Positions 11,448 to 25,974 of a stretch of DNA of 64,000 nt are shown here, piece by piece. The notes under the pieces were generated by a model. That model saw only the letters and a list, made by a program, of their open reading frames with translations, did not search any database and was not told the DNA's origin. The stretch's first letter is position 1, and every line of letters starts with the position of its first letter. The position numbers and the translations under genes are program-made. The stretch spans positions 124,001 through 188,000 of the forward strand of contig CAJNOI010000039.1 of the NCBI GenBank assembly GCA_905250115.1. Direction: 5' to 3'. Source of the DNA: Adineta steineri (taxonomy: Eukaryota; Rotifera; Eurotatoria; Adinetida; Adinetidae).

Positions 11448-13281
11448 TCAAGGAATTAAAGGTTTAATGAAACTCGCTCGATAGGTTGTTTCATAATTGG
11501 AACGTTGTTGATCACTACTTTTTATCATTAATGATGGATTTGGTATGTTACTCGCATTATTTGCTTGTGGTTGATGGTAATTTGTACGAACTCTTACATT
11601 TGGTGATGTACTTATTGGGAGACTTCGACTATTAGCATACGAAACTGTTGATGAAGTCGGTCCTAATGGAAAGGAATTATTGACTGGTGGTGGTGGTGGT
11701 GATGGATTTGAACCATATCGTGTTGGAGATGTAAATGTTTGTTTATTTGTTGCAAATAATGGTGTTTGATAAGCCGGATTACTAACATTTGTTGAAGCAG
11801 CTACGACTGATGCTCGATTTGCTGCATTAGCAGCTAATGAACGAGATCGTATTGTATTAATAGCATTACTTGGAGGTGGATCACGAACAACTGGTCTTGT
11901 ATGATTGGATGATAAATATAATGAATTATTACTTGAAGGCGCATTAATACTAGGAGTTCTAGTATTTGAAGTAAAAGATGGAGCAAAAAATGGTAAAGAC
12001 GCTGGTTGTGGTGGATTTTGTTGCCGTTGTTCATCTTCATCATACATTTTTTTAATTTCTTCATAGGCAACATCAGGAATATATCCAAATTGAGTTGAAA
12101 CCACTAGAAAATAGGAGAAGTTTAATTTACTACAAGAAAATATAAAATTAAATTGAGACATGATTTCTCATTTATCGGAATTTTGTTTTTTATTCAAATA
12201 TATAAATTAAAAAAAATCTTTTTCCTGTTATTACAAAACAAATATAATATTTTCAAACGTGCCATTGAGAGAGGACCTATAAGTTCCCTTAATAAGTCAC
12301 GTTGAAAACATTAAATAAGAACTTTGGTTCATCATCTTACAGTTTTATAATTTGTTTTTTTCTTAAGGTCAAATCAAAATTCTGGGTACAGAAACAACAA
12401 AAGTTTCTAACCGGAAATCATTAATAAAACAGCGAGTTCATATATAAAAATAGAACTTCTGCATAGACATTTCGTATTAGCTCAAAGCATTTCCGTATCT
12501 AATGAAACATGAAAATTAAGCTAATTGATGATGTTTTCATAAATAGATTCTAATAACTATTCGCTTAGAAAAGAAAAAAACAGCAATCAAACTTACTTTT
12601 TACACTATTTTCTCTTTTAAGTTGAAATTCATATGAAATAAGTTGATTCCAAAAACCTAAATTTGGAAAACAAATAGGCCGATGTCTTTTACATAGTAAA
12701 TATGCATCCCGTAATGATAAATTCAAATAACGCATTAAATAAGCAATAACAATTGTTGTACCTATATATAAAAGAAAAACATTTTTATATACAAAAAAAT
12801 CATTTGATCTTACTTCGACTTATACCAGCCATACAATGAACAAGCACTTTATGTTGTTTATTAGCATTAAGATGTGCATGCATTTTATCAGTTAATGTAT
12901 GAAAATAATTACTTATAGGTGTTGTTGGAAAATCACTTATTTCAAATTTTTCTAATTTAACATGTTTTGGATAAACAATAGCTGATGATTCAACAGCAAC
13001 GTTCTTTATAAAAAAAAATAATAGATATTACAAATACAAAAAAGAATTGTTTACTTACTAGAATATAAGTTATACCCAATTTATGTACTTGTTCAAGTGT
13101 AGCTGCCATTTGACCTGAAGAATAAATACTTAAAATGAGATAAAATTATGATAAGAAATCTACCCGATATAAATATTTGTGGTGTTATTTCTGATATTGA
13201 CATTAAAAATGTCATTCGATTAAGATTAGCCATTGCAGCTGAATTCATTGAATTTAGAGAAACTAAAGGTCGTTTATTCAT
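11448..13281 (-). CDS. Dual-specificity phosphatase (DUSP14/18-like) with Ser/Asn-rich tail, copy 2
   Basis: Start at 13281 (MNKRPLVSLN). Short exons follow around 13164-13281, 13058-13112, 12810-13003 and 12597-12761, then a long last exon from about 12102 to the stop at 11448. The DSP core contains ISEITPQIFISG, the active-site loop HCMAGISRS with catalytic Cys and Arg, TIVIAYLMRYLNLSLRDAYLL and RPICFPNLGFWNQLI, close to DUSP14/18/21. The C-terminal ~220 residues are low-complexity (Ser, Asn, Pro, Thr), like the tail of the neighbouring copy but not alignable by eye. The intron between domain and tail (about 12103-12596) is long for this genome. Likely an active phosphatase; the target is unknown. 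Confidence 0.88.
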
Positions 13282-13692
13282 TTAAAATATTAAAGAATTG
13301 AATAATGCATAATAAACGAAGAATTCTAATCAATTTTATGATTTTTAAGAAATGTATAAATTTGTGATGGATTATTAAAAAGAACTCATTCTATTCTTTT
13401 TTTTCACATACCATATCTCGTGATTGAGTTATTTGGCAATCCTCAATAAAGTCTGTGTCCTAGTAACGAGTATAGTGAATAACAAATAATTTTATAGAAA
13501 AAATTCTTATACATATTTTAATCGAATAAATTTTATTTAATTATGTAATCATATGAAATATTTTAATCAATAAAAAACTCATTAAAAAACGAATAGGTTT
13601 ATTTAATTGGGTAATAAAATATCCAATAAAAATTCTTGTATGAATCATTTGATTTACATACAGTTTTTCTTTTTAACATAAATCAAGAAAAA

Positions 13693-14628
13693 ATGCTTCG
13701 ATCTCGTCTATCATCAATCATTCTTCCTCAAGTAGTTTCTTTTACTTTCTCGTTTGAAACTTTTATTTTATCTTAATCAATTTACTTTAGTTATCTTCAT
13801 CAGTTCGTTATTTATCAACTAAACGACCTGAATTAGATGCTGTAATCTTTGATGTTGATGGTACATTAATTGATACAGTTGATTATCATGCAAAATCATG
13901 GCAAGATGCATTAGAATATTATAATATTAAATCAAATTTAGCTGATGTTCGTATGCAAATCGGCAAAGCTGCTGATCAATTATTACCTATGTTTGCAACT
14001 GAAGAACAAATTAGAAAATATAGTAAAGATATTTCAGCAAGAAAAGCAAAAGTATTTGAAGAAACTTATCTTGAAAAAGTCAAACCATTTCCTGGTGTTC
14101 GAGAATTATTTGAATTAATTAAAAAACGAAATATTCCTATTGCACTTGCTTCGTCAGCAAAAACTGACGAATTAGAACTTTATAAAAATATTGCTAATGT
14201 AAGTGATTTAGTTGATTTTCAAACAAGTTCAAATTCGAAAGATGTTAAACGATCGAAACCTTATCCTGGTAGAATTAAAAAATATTTATTTTGTAGTACT
14301 TTATACTTTGTGTTTATTTGGCACTTTAGATATATTCTTAGCTGCATTAAAATTATTAAAAAATCCATCGACAGATCGTGTTATAGTTGTTGGTGATACA
14401 CCATGGGATGCACAAGGTAAACAGATTCATTAGTATTTCAAATAAAATTCAAGGTTATCTTTGTTATTTTTAGCTGCTGTAGCAGCAAAATTAAGAATAG
14501 CTGGTGTTTTATGTGGTGGTGTTGATGAAAAAATACTGCGAGAATCTGGGTGTAGTTGGATTTATAAAGATATAATTGATTTAACAAAGAATTATGATAA
14601 ATTAACAAAAGAAGTTTTAAAAATATAA
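13693..14628 (+). CDS. HAD-superfamily hydrolase, beta-phosphoglucomutase/phosphatase type, with possible targeting leader
   Basis: Exons: 13693-13731, 13791-14268, 14330-14416 and 14474-14628. All four HAD motifs are present: FDVDGTLID (motif I, nucleophile and general acid Asp), ALASSAK (motif II), the Lys of KRSKPYPDIF (motif III) and VVGDTPWDA (motif IV). The helical cap between motifs I and II is of the phosphoglucomutase/phosphatase type. The first exon gives an Arg/Ser-rich leader (MLRSRLSSIILPQ) continuing SSSVRYLSTKR before the core, which could be a mitochondrial presequence. This family hydrolyses small phosphorylated metabolites; the substrate cannot be inferred. The protein looks more bacterial than animal in cap layout, but I could not test that. 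Confidence 0.88.
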
Positions 14629-16333
14629 TCCGAACGATAAAAAAGAGAGAAAAAAAGAAAAGCAATCGAAAATTGAAAAATTCTATCCTCATCCATTTTT
14701 CTTTATTTACCAGTGATTGTTTTTATTTTAGATTATTGTAAAGTTTTTTTTGCCTTCGTTTGATCTATGTTCTTGTATATATGTATACATACATACATAT
14801 ATGTATATATATGTATATATATATATACATATTTACATATGAATGCCATTTGATATTCGATCAACAGACATGTCGACGGCTTCTTCTTCTTGTTGGTATG
14901 AAAAAAAAAATCTTGTATGCAATCCTTTTTCTCGTCTTCTTTCACTCCCGTCTTACAATAAATGTGAAGCAAAAATTTGTTCAGCTGGATATATACTGCC
15001 CGAGGATCATCATTATTGTTATTAGATTGCTCTGATTCTCCTTCTAATCAACTGAATAGTAATCACTCCTTGTCGACTTGTCTTGTTGAAACAACAATAT
15101 TGCCTTGATCAACGAATGCTCGCGCATATGCTTACGCAAGTTGATCATGTATGTGACCTTTTGTCTCTCGTTGTCGTGGTGTTGAACATGCCCAAAGGGT
15201 GATGAGAACATAGCACGAAAACGATATTTATATAGATGATAGAATATGAAAAAAAAGGAGAAATAGATAGGAAATTTAGGTCGTCAATCGAATATCAACA
15301 ATATATGAATAAATTTAAATTATCTGATGCTCATCATGAGTAAATTTTTTCTCTGTCCATTTTGATGTTCATCGAACACTTACCATATATATATGTATAT
15401 GTATATATCATTGATTCGTCTCGTTATTATTGTCATCAACATTATTTTACTCTTGAATGTTGATATGTCGAAATCTGTACATATGCATTTTACTGATAAT
15501 ATCTACTTCTCTGTTCCTTAGCGTTAATCTCTTACAAGTGCATAGAGTAGAGCCTCATTGTTAATGATTGACCGTAACAATGTTCAGATGAAAGATATAT
15601 ATACATATATAAACCTTGAACTATATGAGATTCTTTACTTCTCCTGTTATGAATCTGTTTTGCTTGCTGTTTTTAACTATGCTGATGCATTGATGAAGGA
15701 CTAGTATAATGCCTATTCTTTCTTCTCAAAAGACATAACGTACATGTAAACAATGGAGAAGTCTTTTTGTTGATTTTGCATCAGGCTAACTGAGTTGTTC
15801 TTTTTGTTTGGCCACTGCTATCGCCATCATTCTTTCATCATCATCATCATCATCAACAACAACAACAATGTAGAAAGAGAGAGAGAGAGAGAGGGAGCAA
15901 CTCGGTCAGGGTGCACTCTTTTTTTCTGTCCCTCGTCGAATGAGTTCATCTTGCACGCATATATATATATATATATATACATTTATATTCACATAGAAAG
16001 AGCCAGAGCGAGAGAAGAAAAAAAATGTTAAGCGGTGTATGTGTATGTATATTGCTTGGCAGTGGGCCATTCATCGTTCTCTCACACGATATACTTTTTT
16101 TCCTACGAGTTCTTTACTGCTCAACTGAACACCGTAGACGGTCGTGTGTTTGATATGGATTTATATGTATGAGAGAATGAGAGAAAGATGAAATCGATTC
16201 GTGATCGAAAGATGAGACAACACGCGTGATGGTGATCACTGTATAGAGCGCGTGTACATACGAATTTATATTAGGTTATGTCTCGTGAATAGACAAAAGA
16301 GAAAAAGACTATAGTAAAAATAGAGTGAAAAAT
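14629..16333. other. Intergenic spacer upstream of tensin; microsatellites
   Basis: Low-complexity DNA. It holds a (TA/CA)-rich self-complementary stretch at about 14777-14842, CAT/CAA/GA microsatellites at 15836-15897, and an (AT)n run at 15959-15979. No gene recognised. The right end should contain the tensin promoter. Confidence 0.6.
15836..15897. repeat. Compound microsatellite (CAT)n-(CAA)n-(GA)n
   Basis: Consecutive runs of CAT, CAA and GA units can be read directly. Non-coding. Confidence 0.85.
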
Positions 16334-19300
16334 ATGATTGATGAGCAACTACTGGAGATCGACAAGGTATGCTAATTGTTGTTTTTTTTTCTTTTGTTTA
16401 ATTCACTTTTTTTTCGATAACTAATCTTTCGAGAAAAAGATTAAACACTTTTCGAAAAAAAGTTCTTGACTTTTCAACAATAATCAAGGTTTATATCAGT
16501 CATATATTGTTTTATCGATTATTGTTAGATTTATTCTTTCTTTTTCTCTCTAACCTATTGTGGTTTGTATTCAGTCAACAGTATTCTATTTAAGACTATT
16601 CGTACACAAATGGCTTTTGTCTGTGGTTAATACCAGAACAAAAATGTTACGCTTCTAATCAAGTAATATTGTATCAGTCTTTTTCATTTTCTCTTTGTTC
16701 ATGGTTGTCTCTGGTCTATAATGTCCTCTTGTATAGATTGCTTTCTCTTTTTCTTCATTTGCTTTTTTTTATATATATTTCTTCTACTATGACTTTTTTC
16801 AGATGAATGAATTTTGACGGCTACTACGTTAACTACCACTACTCGTTGACAAAGACATAATAACCTAAGAGTTGACCTGCACTTATGTGTATAACACTCG
16901 ACGATGGCTTGATCATCGTTTGATTGGTACGTATGTATAAATCAAACTATCAACAATATATTAATATATATATTTATATATATATATTTAAATACATATC
17001 TTTTCAGCACATTTACTAATATTGTTATATCATTATAGATGCAATTGTATAGATATTAGAGAATTTTTCAAAAGGTCAAAGATATTTTCCACACAAATAG
17101 AATATTTTGAATCAAATTTCTTTTTTTCACGAAATTGAGTAATTTCTCCTTTCTACTGCAGATTATTATCATACATTTATGAATATTCTTTTCATTCTAA
17201 AATATATGTACATTTATACTTTTGTTTACTTTTTCATCTTACGAAAATTTTCTAAGCCGATTTATTGCACATATATGTCGAGATACGCAAATTATAGCGG
17301 TTTTTTTGCTCTTCTTTCTCTTTTGCACGTCACAATATGTATGTAGGCATATATTAGATAGAGTAATGCAGTATGATAGCGAACGGACGAACAAAGTGCA
17401 AGTCGTTGATGCCATTAAGTAGTCGATAGTGGAGGCAACGGACGGACGACAGGCGCCCTCGTCTCAATACCAAGATGAGAGATGAGGAAGGGTTACGTAA
17501 AAATATATAAGCACATACATATTTACAACAGAAGAGAAAGAACAAGAGGAAGAAAAAAAGAAACGAGTGTTACAACAGAAAGGGTAGTACTACTACAGAA
17601 AGATAGAAAAATAGATCTAACTACTCTTACTGTCCGTCTTCTTTCACTAGACACACAGTGGTCTTTCTTTTCTTTCTTTCGTTCGTTCGTTCGCTCGTTC
17701 CTTTTTTTAACATTCCTTTTCTTTTTTTTGTTCTTCCACGCTCTCTTATGAATAGTACTGTGGCACCAGAACATTAGTAATGTTATTCTTTGATTCTTTT
17801 TTCTCTTTCTCTTGTAGGCTATGTACAAAAACGTGCAAGTCAATCATTCTAACAACGCCAGTAATACAACGACTACCAATATTACAACTACTCCTTTTTC
17901 TTCTTCTCTTTCTCCTTCTTCTTCCTTTCCATACCAAACAAACCAAGCGACTACTAGTTTGCCTGTACAAATAACTAGTACCTCATCGTCGTCGTCTCCT
18001 TTTTCTTCTTCAACGCCCGTTATATCTCCTTCTCTTCCTGTCTCTTCTTTACCTAACAGCAACATCGGTGTCAGTAAAATTAGTGACAGCGGCATTTCGC
18101 TGCCTGTCTCATTTAATCGTTCAAACGAAAACATGTCTCTGCCAAAATCATCAAAATTAAAATCGGATGTTGATCAACTCGATGATCTTGTTAAAGATTT
18201 ACTTATCGAAGTAAATCGTCCGATTGATACAAACACAAATAATCGTACTAGTACTACTACTACTAATAATAATAACAATAACAATAATAAAACGTCGACA
18301 TCATCTTCCTCATATTCTTATCATCGTCGTTCAAATAATAATAATAATGATAATAATACTACTACTAATAATAATGAAAATTTAACTTCAAAATTACCAT
18401 CATCTATGCGAGCTTCATCATATACACAAGCATCAACATTAAATAATCAGAAACGTAATGATTTTGATGCTAATACAGTTAGCGGCCTAATTGATGGTTC
18501 ATCATTATCATCGAATGGTGTACAACGTGAAGAACAACGTTCGAAAATAACACGTGAAGAACGTATACGTATAAGACGTGGTGGTGGCGGCGGCGGTGGT
18601 GGTACTAGTACTACGACTACTGGTGGTACTGGTGGTATAGATATACCTGTAACAAGTTCATCGTCAACGACAACAACAACAACTACTACGAAACCAGCTC
18701 AAAGATCAGCATCACGTGATCAATTATCTATTGATGAACAACTTATTGATTCATTATTAGAAAGTGTTCAAAATACATTAAAAAAACGTTCACAACAACA
18801 GCAAACACAGCGAACAGCATGGACAACTGATATACCAATTCATCAGCCACATGCAGGAAATAATCGTCGAACATATAGTTCAAGTGCAGCTTATACAGAC
18901 TCAATACATCGTGTAAGTAAATGAACCATTTATATAATTACAGATCACACTTTTCATTTGTTCTTTTTTGTTTAATAACCTAAAATTTCAATTTGATTAA
19001 TTAAAACATCATATCTTGATAAAGAAAGAAAGAAAGAAAATGAAAGATTCAAATCGATTACTAATAATAGACGGACATCGATATAGCAACATTCGTCATT
19101 CTTCAATCTCAATGTCAGAAAAGGCATCTGAAGGAAACTAAAGCGATCTATTGATTATCTATCTATCTACAATAGAGTAAGACAAAAAGATATTACGTAA
19201 AGATAGATTACAAAGAACATCAAACATGTTAAGCATAATAATCAAATGAAAGACAGAAGAAAAAATATAATTTTTAAAACAAAAGAAGGAAACTGTCAGT

Positions 19301-22300
19301 TTTTATTGATGTTGATATGTTTATTAGTACCGAGCGGAAAAAAAAATTACGAATGTTTTTCAAAACTAATAATCAAATATATTTAGATGGATCCAAATCG
19401 AGGACGATTTCCAATAAAATTAATTCGAACTGATAGTCCAACAAGTACATTATCATCAAGGAGACCTTATAGTCGACAAGATAATCGAGGTAATTATGAT
19501 TAAGAATTATTCTTACAAAACAAAATTGATGATACGTTTTCTTTTCCGTCCTAATTAGATGGTTATGTAACAACAGTTACTTCGGCATCAACTACAGCCA
19601 TTCCGACACATTTTCGTGCAGCGTCTGAACCACCACCAGATGGACCCATTGAATTGCGTCGTATGGATTTAGTTCGTTCACCTTCACGTACATATCTTGA
19701 TGGACATCCTCCACCAGAATATTATCCTTATGCTCGTTCAACGTTACCATCAGGTGGTCTACGTGTACGTGGTCATGATTATTCAGGATATGAAACTGAT
19801 ACAGGCGTTGTAACAGCTCGTGGTTATGGTCCAAGATATTATGGAGGCCCTTCTCCTGGGCCACCACCACCACCAATTCATGGACCAGGACCTATGCATT
19901 ATCCATATTATCCTCAACAACCGATGCATTTTGTACGTGATCGTCATCATGAAAGTTATACAGGAGGTAGTACTAATGGAAGTCATCGTTCAATGTTACG
20001 TCCAGATGGTTACGATACTGATACAGGTTTAATTAGTAGTGGTCGATTGCGTATGACACGTACATTACCACCACGTATGGCAGCCATACCAGAAACATTA
20101 GTTGTTAATAATCGAATGGTTTCATCATCAAATTTAAATACTGTACCAACAAATTTACGTGGTAGTTCTTTTCTTAATGAATCAAATACAAATACATTAC
20201 GTAGTCGAGCAGAACACATTGGAGGATATGAAACTGATTCAGGTATGAATATAAGACAACAAAATTATAATCGTCGACAAGTACCAATTGATATTCAATA
20301 TGGTGATAGTGGATGGGTTGGAAAACAATCAATGGGAAGACCTGTATCACAACAACAACAACAAAGATTTGTTGATAACAGTCAACGTTATCGTTCACAA
20401 GATCAATTACGTTCAACATCAATACCTGTTTTTAGTCATGATTCAGCAGCAACAATATCACGTTTACCTGAACAACATGTAGCAACAGCAACTAAAGTTC
20501 AACAAAAAAGGGTAAGAAAACTAGAACAAAATAACTACATATTCTATTGTTATTCCCCACCCTTTGATTGCATCTCGCATGTAAATGAATGAATATTTCG
20601 CATGGAATGTTTGAAAAAATAATTGCAAAAAGCAAAAAAATTAAAAATCACATTCCGTTTATCATCTAGACGATAAATACAATCCCATCATCAACAATAG
20701 AAGCTAGACACCAATTAGAAACAATGCATAATGATTTATCAATATTACCAAGTCTTTTTCCAGGTTCAGTTGGTTTATCGAATCCACCAAGTAATAATAG
20801 ACCACAAATCCCACCGTCACCAGAATTGAAAAGAAAATTTTCTGCTGAAAATAGTATTCAAAAATCAAATCGAACACAATATACAATTAATGAAAATACG
20901 ATACCATCTGTATCGAATATATCGAAACCACAAATATTTTCGACTACAACACATATTGTAAGAAATCATATATATTCATGTTTCCCCTTAATCGTTACCC
21001 TCAATAAATCATTGAAGTCTTTTCTTTTGTTTTCAAAATCAATAAATATAAAGATATTTATTCTATCGATTTTCATAGATACCGAACATTAATCAAGACC
21101 GAATTGATAATCAAATACATACAAAAGCACCACCAACACCTACTTTTCCAGTCACTAATCAGTCTTGTATGTATTTTAATTTAATATTTATTTTAGAAAA
21201 GAAAAGAATTTTATATATATATTTAGATAATCAATCACGTTCAGGCAATAGGTAAAGAAAATCCATATTTCTATATATTCTAATATAAATTTCTATTTTA
21301 GTTCATCTCGAAATCAAGAAGAAACTTCTAGACGATCAAGTGCATCTTCCGCTACAGGTAAAATATCATCTTTCATGATTTATTTTTAAACTAAAATGAA
21401 CTTCTTAATTTCATCATGTAACTATTTCCGGAAAGTAATATTAAATCATTAGTTTAATGTCATATATAAATCTTGAAAGAATTTTCTTTTTTAACTTCTA
21501 TCATCTTGTTAATCTCGTGAGAATATGTCATAGTCTATGTAGATTTTCTTGCTTTCATCAAAAATTAATCAAAAAATGATATATTGACCTTGATACATCG
21601 CGTGATAAAAATTATTGACTTTATCTTTTTTTTTGTGTTGTTTTTAGAAACTGATGTACATCGTAATGGTGCTTATCAAGCACATAATGTTAGTCAATTT
21701 TGGTATAAAGAAAAAATGTCACGTGAAGATGGTAAGTTTAGCTATAACAAATTAACCATTTGATTAAATTTCATTATTTTTATAGCAATCAATTTACTTA
21801 AAGCAAAACCACCAGGAACATTTCTTATTCGAGATAGTCAAGGTTTTCCTGGTTCTTATGGTCTTGCAGTTAAAGTTGAAACATTACCATTCGGTATTCA
21901 ACCAAAACAAGGTATATTATTTGATAGTAGAGAGATGTGTAGGGAAAGAAATGAATGATTAATTTAATTTTAGGTGCTGATCCAAATGCTGAACTTGTTC
22001 GACATTATCTTATTGAACGAACACCAACTGGACATGTTCGATTGAAAGGATGTCAAAATGAACCAGATTTTGGTAGTTAAAATATTTTTTTAGTTAGAGA
22101 AAACTGAAAAGGAGATTTAAAGTATTGCGAAAAAATGGAATTTTAAAATAGGAGTCACATGTATGTCAGTTTGTTCACAAAAAGAGATTAACTTCGTCAT
22201 ACTAGTTTTTAATGAATGAGAAGTCGCAAATGTATTTGATTCTAGACACTAAATCAGTTATGCGTAATAAAACAAACAAATCGTGTCGGAATCACGTTTT

Positions 22301-23547
22301 ACGTGGACAGACCGTATGACATTTTTACATAGACTAATTGCATAGTGCTTTTTTTCTTTCTCGAGAGTTATACTATAATTAACAACTATTTACCACTCTA
22401 AATGATATATAAGTTTTCTAATGCATTCTTGAAATATAAACTAATATGCAGATATTTTCAATAATACTCTCAAAAACATTATACCTAGAAAAATTTTAAA
22501 ACATAATTGTAAATACTAAAAATCGATAAAAAAAACTTTACTGTTTCAGCATTCAAACAGAAATTCATACTTTTTCAGCTATTGGCAGTGACCTATAAAC
22601 TCTATCTGAGCTCGAAAATAGTATCTTACAATTGTCAATGATAAAAACCTGCCTTAAGTTAATCTTGATGTTTTATTATTATATTGAATATTTTTTATTA
22701 TGAACATTACCAGAATAATTAAACATAAAAATCTCTCTCTATTTTAGTTAATCTATCAGCGTTAGTCTATCAACATTCGATAACACCACTTGCTTTACCA
22801 ACAAAATTAGTTTTACCAGTTACTGATATAACTGAAGAATATCGTACAATGTCGGCAAATCAACAACAACATGATGCAAATAAAAAGTTATCTGTAAAAG
22901 ATTTACTTGAAAAAGGAGCTGGTAAAATTTTTCTTCGAGGAAAAAATATAAATAATTATATATGATTTTATTTTTAGCTTGTAATGTTGTTTATTTAAAT
23001 AATGTTGATGTTGAATCTCTATCTGGTCAAATGGCATTAAATAAAGCTTTACGTTCTACATTTGATAATGCTGATCGTTTACAAGCAACTGTTGTTCATT
23101 TTAAAGTTTCAAGTACTGGTATAACATTAACTGATACGAAGAAAAAGTAATAAAATAAATGAATTTATTTTTGATGAATTAAATACTATGAGGGACATGG
23201 AATTATTTAGATTATTTTCACGACGTCATTTTCCGAAAGAATATGTGACATATTGTGGAGTTGATTATGAAACAGATCGTTTTTGGACACATCAATTATC
23301 TGATCTTGATATGTTACCACGAGCAAAGTAAAAAAAAACACATATGTTAGATAATGAGGTTTTTATATTGTATATTCGTTTTGATAGATGTTTTGGTTTT
23401 GTTTCAAAGAAAATTAATGGAAATAATAATCGATCGGCACAGCCAGAAAATGAATGTCATATATTTGCTGAAATCGATCGAACACAACCATCAACAGCGA
23501 TTGTTAATTTTGTATCAAAAGTTATGATTGGAAGTGTACCTGTTTAA
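16334..23547 (+). CDS. Tensin (C-terminal SH2 and PTB domains; no PTEN-like domain)
   Basis: Focal-adhesion adaptor linking integrin tails to actin and signalling. Exons include 16334-16366 ([11 protein letters not shown]), 17818-18912, 19387-19489, 19559-20511, 20670-20957, 21079-21166, 21227-21251 and further short exons to the stop at 23547. The SH2 domain starts at [16 protein letters not shown] and contains the phosphotyrosine-pocket FLIRDS and [13 protein letters not shown] domain follows ([57 protein letters not shown]) and ends the protein. This SH2-PTB order is diagnostic of tensins. The N-terminal half is long, Ser/Thr/Asn/Gln-rich and probably disordered, with LD-like helices and three GYxTDxG repeats. 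No N-terminal phosphatase/C2 module is seen, as in TNS4 and the short fly tensin. Intron 1 is about 1.45 kb. Confidence 0.95.
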
Positions 23548-25974
23548 AAAGAAGAGTGACAGAAAAAGGGAAAGAGACAGAGAGAGAGAGAAAGATGTTT
23601 ATGTGCAACTAGTATAAAACAAGAAAAAAAAGGAACAAACTAAAAAAGAAAAAAAACTATTTTTTTTCTTTATATTCTTTTAAAAAAATAATTATCGTGG
23701 CTTATTTAATTAATAGTTATATTTCAAAAGACACTCAAAATTTTTTCTTATTGTTCTTTTTGTTTAATATGAACGAAATACTTTTTCTTTTTTTTTGTGT
23801 TTTGTCTTATCAAATTTCTCTCTCTCTCACGTTGTAAGTGTGAAGTTTTTGTTTTGTTTATAGTCTTCTTCTAAGATAAAGTTGTGTTTTTTTTAGGATT
23901 TTTCTTTTTTTTCCTTCTATTCACTAAGCATCTTTGTATCGTTTTTACAAACAGTTGTTTGTATATGTGTGTGTGTGTGTTTGTTTGTTTTATAGTCGAA
24001 TGGCACAATAATCTATGCTCTTCTTTCTTGCCCTCATATAATTCTCGTCTTCTTTTTTGCTGCGTGCGTGTGCGTTGATCTCAAGTGATAATATTCTTCT
24101 TTTATTGGTGTTCTCAAAGAGATGCATTGCATGTTTTCTTGTGCATCATTTTGCCTTACTTAGTCGAACAAATTCGAAACCAAGAAGAAAAAAAAACAAT
24201 TAATTTATCTTATGTGGAACAGTGATCAAATGAAGACCTTTCCTCTTTTGTTTTTTGTTTGTTTGTTTGTCTGCTGGTGCTCGCTTTACTCTTTTGTTTT
24301 GTCTTTGTTCGTTGTTTATTCATCAGCAAGAAAAAAAAAACGAGAACAAAATAATACACTAATAATCTTCAATCTATTTCTGTTTGTTTTTTCTTTTTTG
24401 AGTATTAAAGAAAAAATCTATGAAGCTTGTATCATATTTTAGACAGATAAAGAAAACAAAAATGTGATTTAAATTCGTTTTGGCATTATGCCATTATTAA
24501 TTAAGAATCTATCAATGGAAAAAAAATACGATTAAAGTTATTTCTTATCATGGAATTCTATTCATCGAAATAGTTAATCTCTATTGTTGAAATGAGAATG
24601 TTACATCTTGATAATGGAAGAATCTAATTCAAATTATATGGTTTTATTCAATACATTACATTGTATTAAAAAAGCAGCAATTATAACATATGTTGAAATG
24701 ATATATTCAAATCTCGATTTGAACTCAATGATCTACTTCAATATATATATATATATGTGGAGAAAAAATAAATAATTTCTATCAATGAAACATCGAACAG
24801 ATACAATTTATATACACTTTAATTCAAATAATATTATGAAATTAATAATTAATTATTTATTTGCTCTTTCAATTATTTTACTATTCATTCTTTCTTTCTT
24901 TCGTTACTAAATCCTCATCTAATGACATGAATATGAAGTTTTCAATCAATATATGTTGCAATTATATAAATGTATATGTTACATTGAAATGTAACTTAGA
25001 CGATCAATAACAATATAATTATTAAAAATAAACGCAATACAAGTGCAAGGATAGATTATAAACTAACATCGCAACTACAAATAACATCCGGAATAGAAGA
25101 GGGAAAAACGTTATTTACATCAACCGAGAAACGACAACTCATTGCATCGATGTCGTTGTTATCGAACTGGTGAGTGAATGAATGAATGAGTGAATGAGAG
25201 TACCCTAGCGGGTATCACTAGCCAATTAGTTTGTTAGAACTCAGTCTTTTTCTTTTCTTTTTTTTTCTTCTTCTTCTTCTTTTCCATTTCTGTCATCTTC
25301 TTCATCATCGCTCGCATACACTCTCGATAGAAGAAAAAAAAGAAGAAAGAGAAGAAGAGAGACAAAGAGAAGGAGAAAAACTCCGGATACGAGAAAGAAA
25401 TGAGACTACTACGGTGCACTATTCAGTTTTGTTTGTTTGCATTATTCTTTCGCTTTCCAATTGATGACATCGTGTAAAGATTATTGTTTTATATTCCATA
25501 GAGAAATGACCTTTTCTTAAAACATCAAATGGATAAAAAAATCATTTTTTGCTGATTTTGAATTCATCTGTTATTGTTCCCGTCAACCATACTATATTTA
25601 TTTATTGACTTATATATTTATATATATATATATATATTTGTTTTTCTCTCCTCATCGCTATTATTATTATTATTATTATCATCAATATTACTTTTTCGTA
25701 CAAAAGAATGTTGAGTTAATCGAAACTATTCGCATCTCTAAAAAAAAGAAAAGCATAAAGCTAGACAAATCAATTATTATAAAAAAAAAACTTATTCGCT
25801 TAAGTATTAGATGAATAATAATAATCTTTTTTTTCTTTTCTATTTATAAGTGATTATTAACGCAAAAGAAATCTTTACTACAACAGAACTTACAAGTGAA
25901 CAAGTTAAATTTATTTCTTGTTACATTGTGTTCTTAATATACAAAAAAAAGACATTGTATTTTATAACATCCGA
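23548..25974. other. Intergenic spacer, low complexity
   Basis: T-rich and GA-rich low-complexity DNA after the tensin stop. It includes GT and TA microsatellites (about 23966-23981 and 24742-24756), a GAAA/AAGA tract (about 25326-25385) and an ATT/TA tract (about 25614-25680). No supported gene. Confidence 0.55.

Noticed and set aside
14777..14842. Self-complementary TA/CA stretch as a hairpin RNA
   Set aside because: Simple (TA/CA)n composition explains the self-complementarity.
17482..18134. Antisense and alternative-frame ORFs over the tensin low-complexity exon
   Set aside because: Shadows of the Ser/Thr/Asn-rich tensin frame and of the (CGTT)n tract.
23884..24442. Two hydrophobic plus-strand ORFs downstream of tensin
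   Set aside because: T-rich tracts translate to Phe/Leu/Val repeats; these are probably 3' UTR or spacer.
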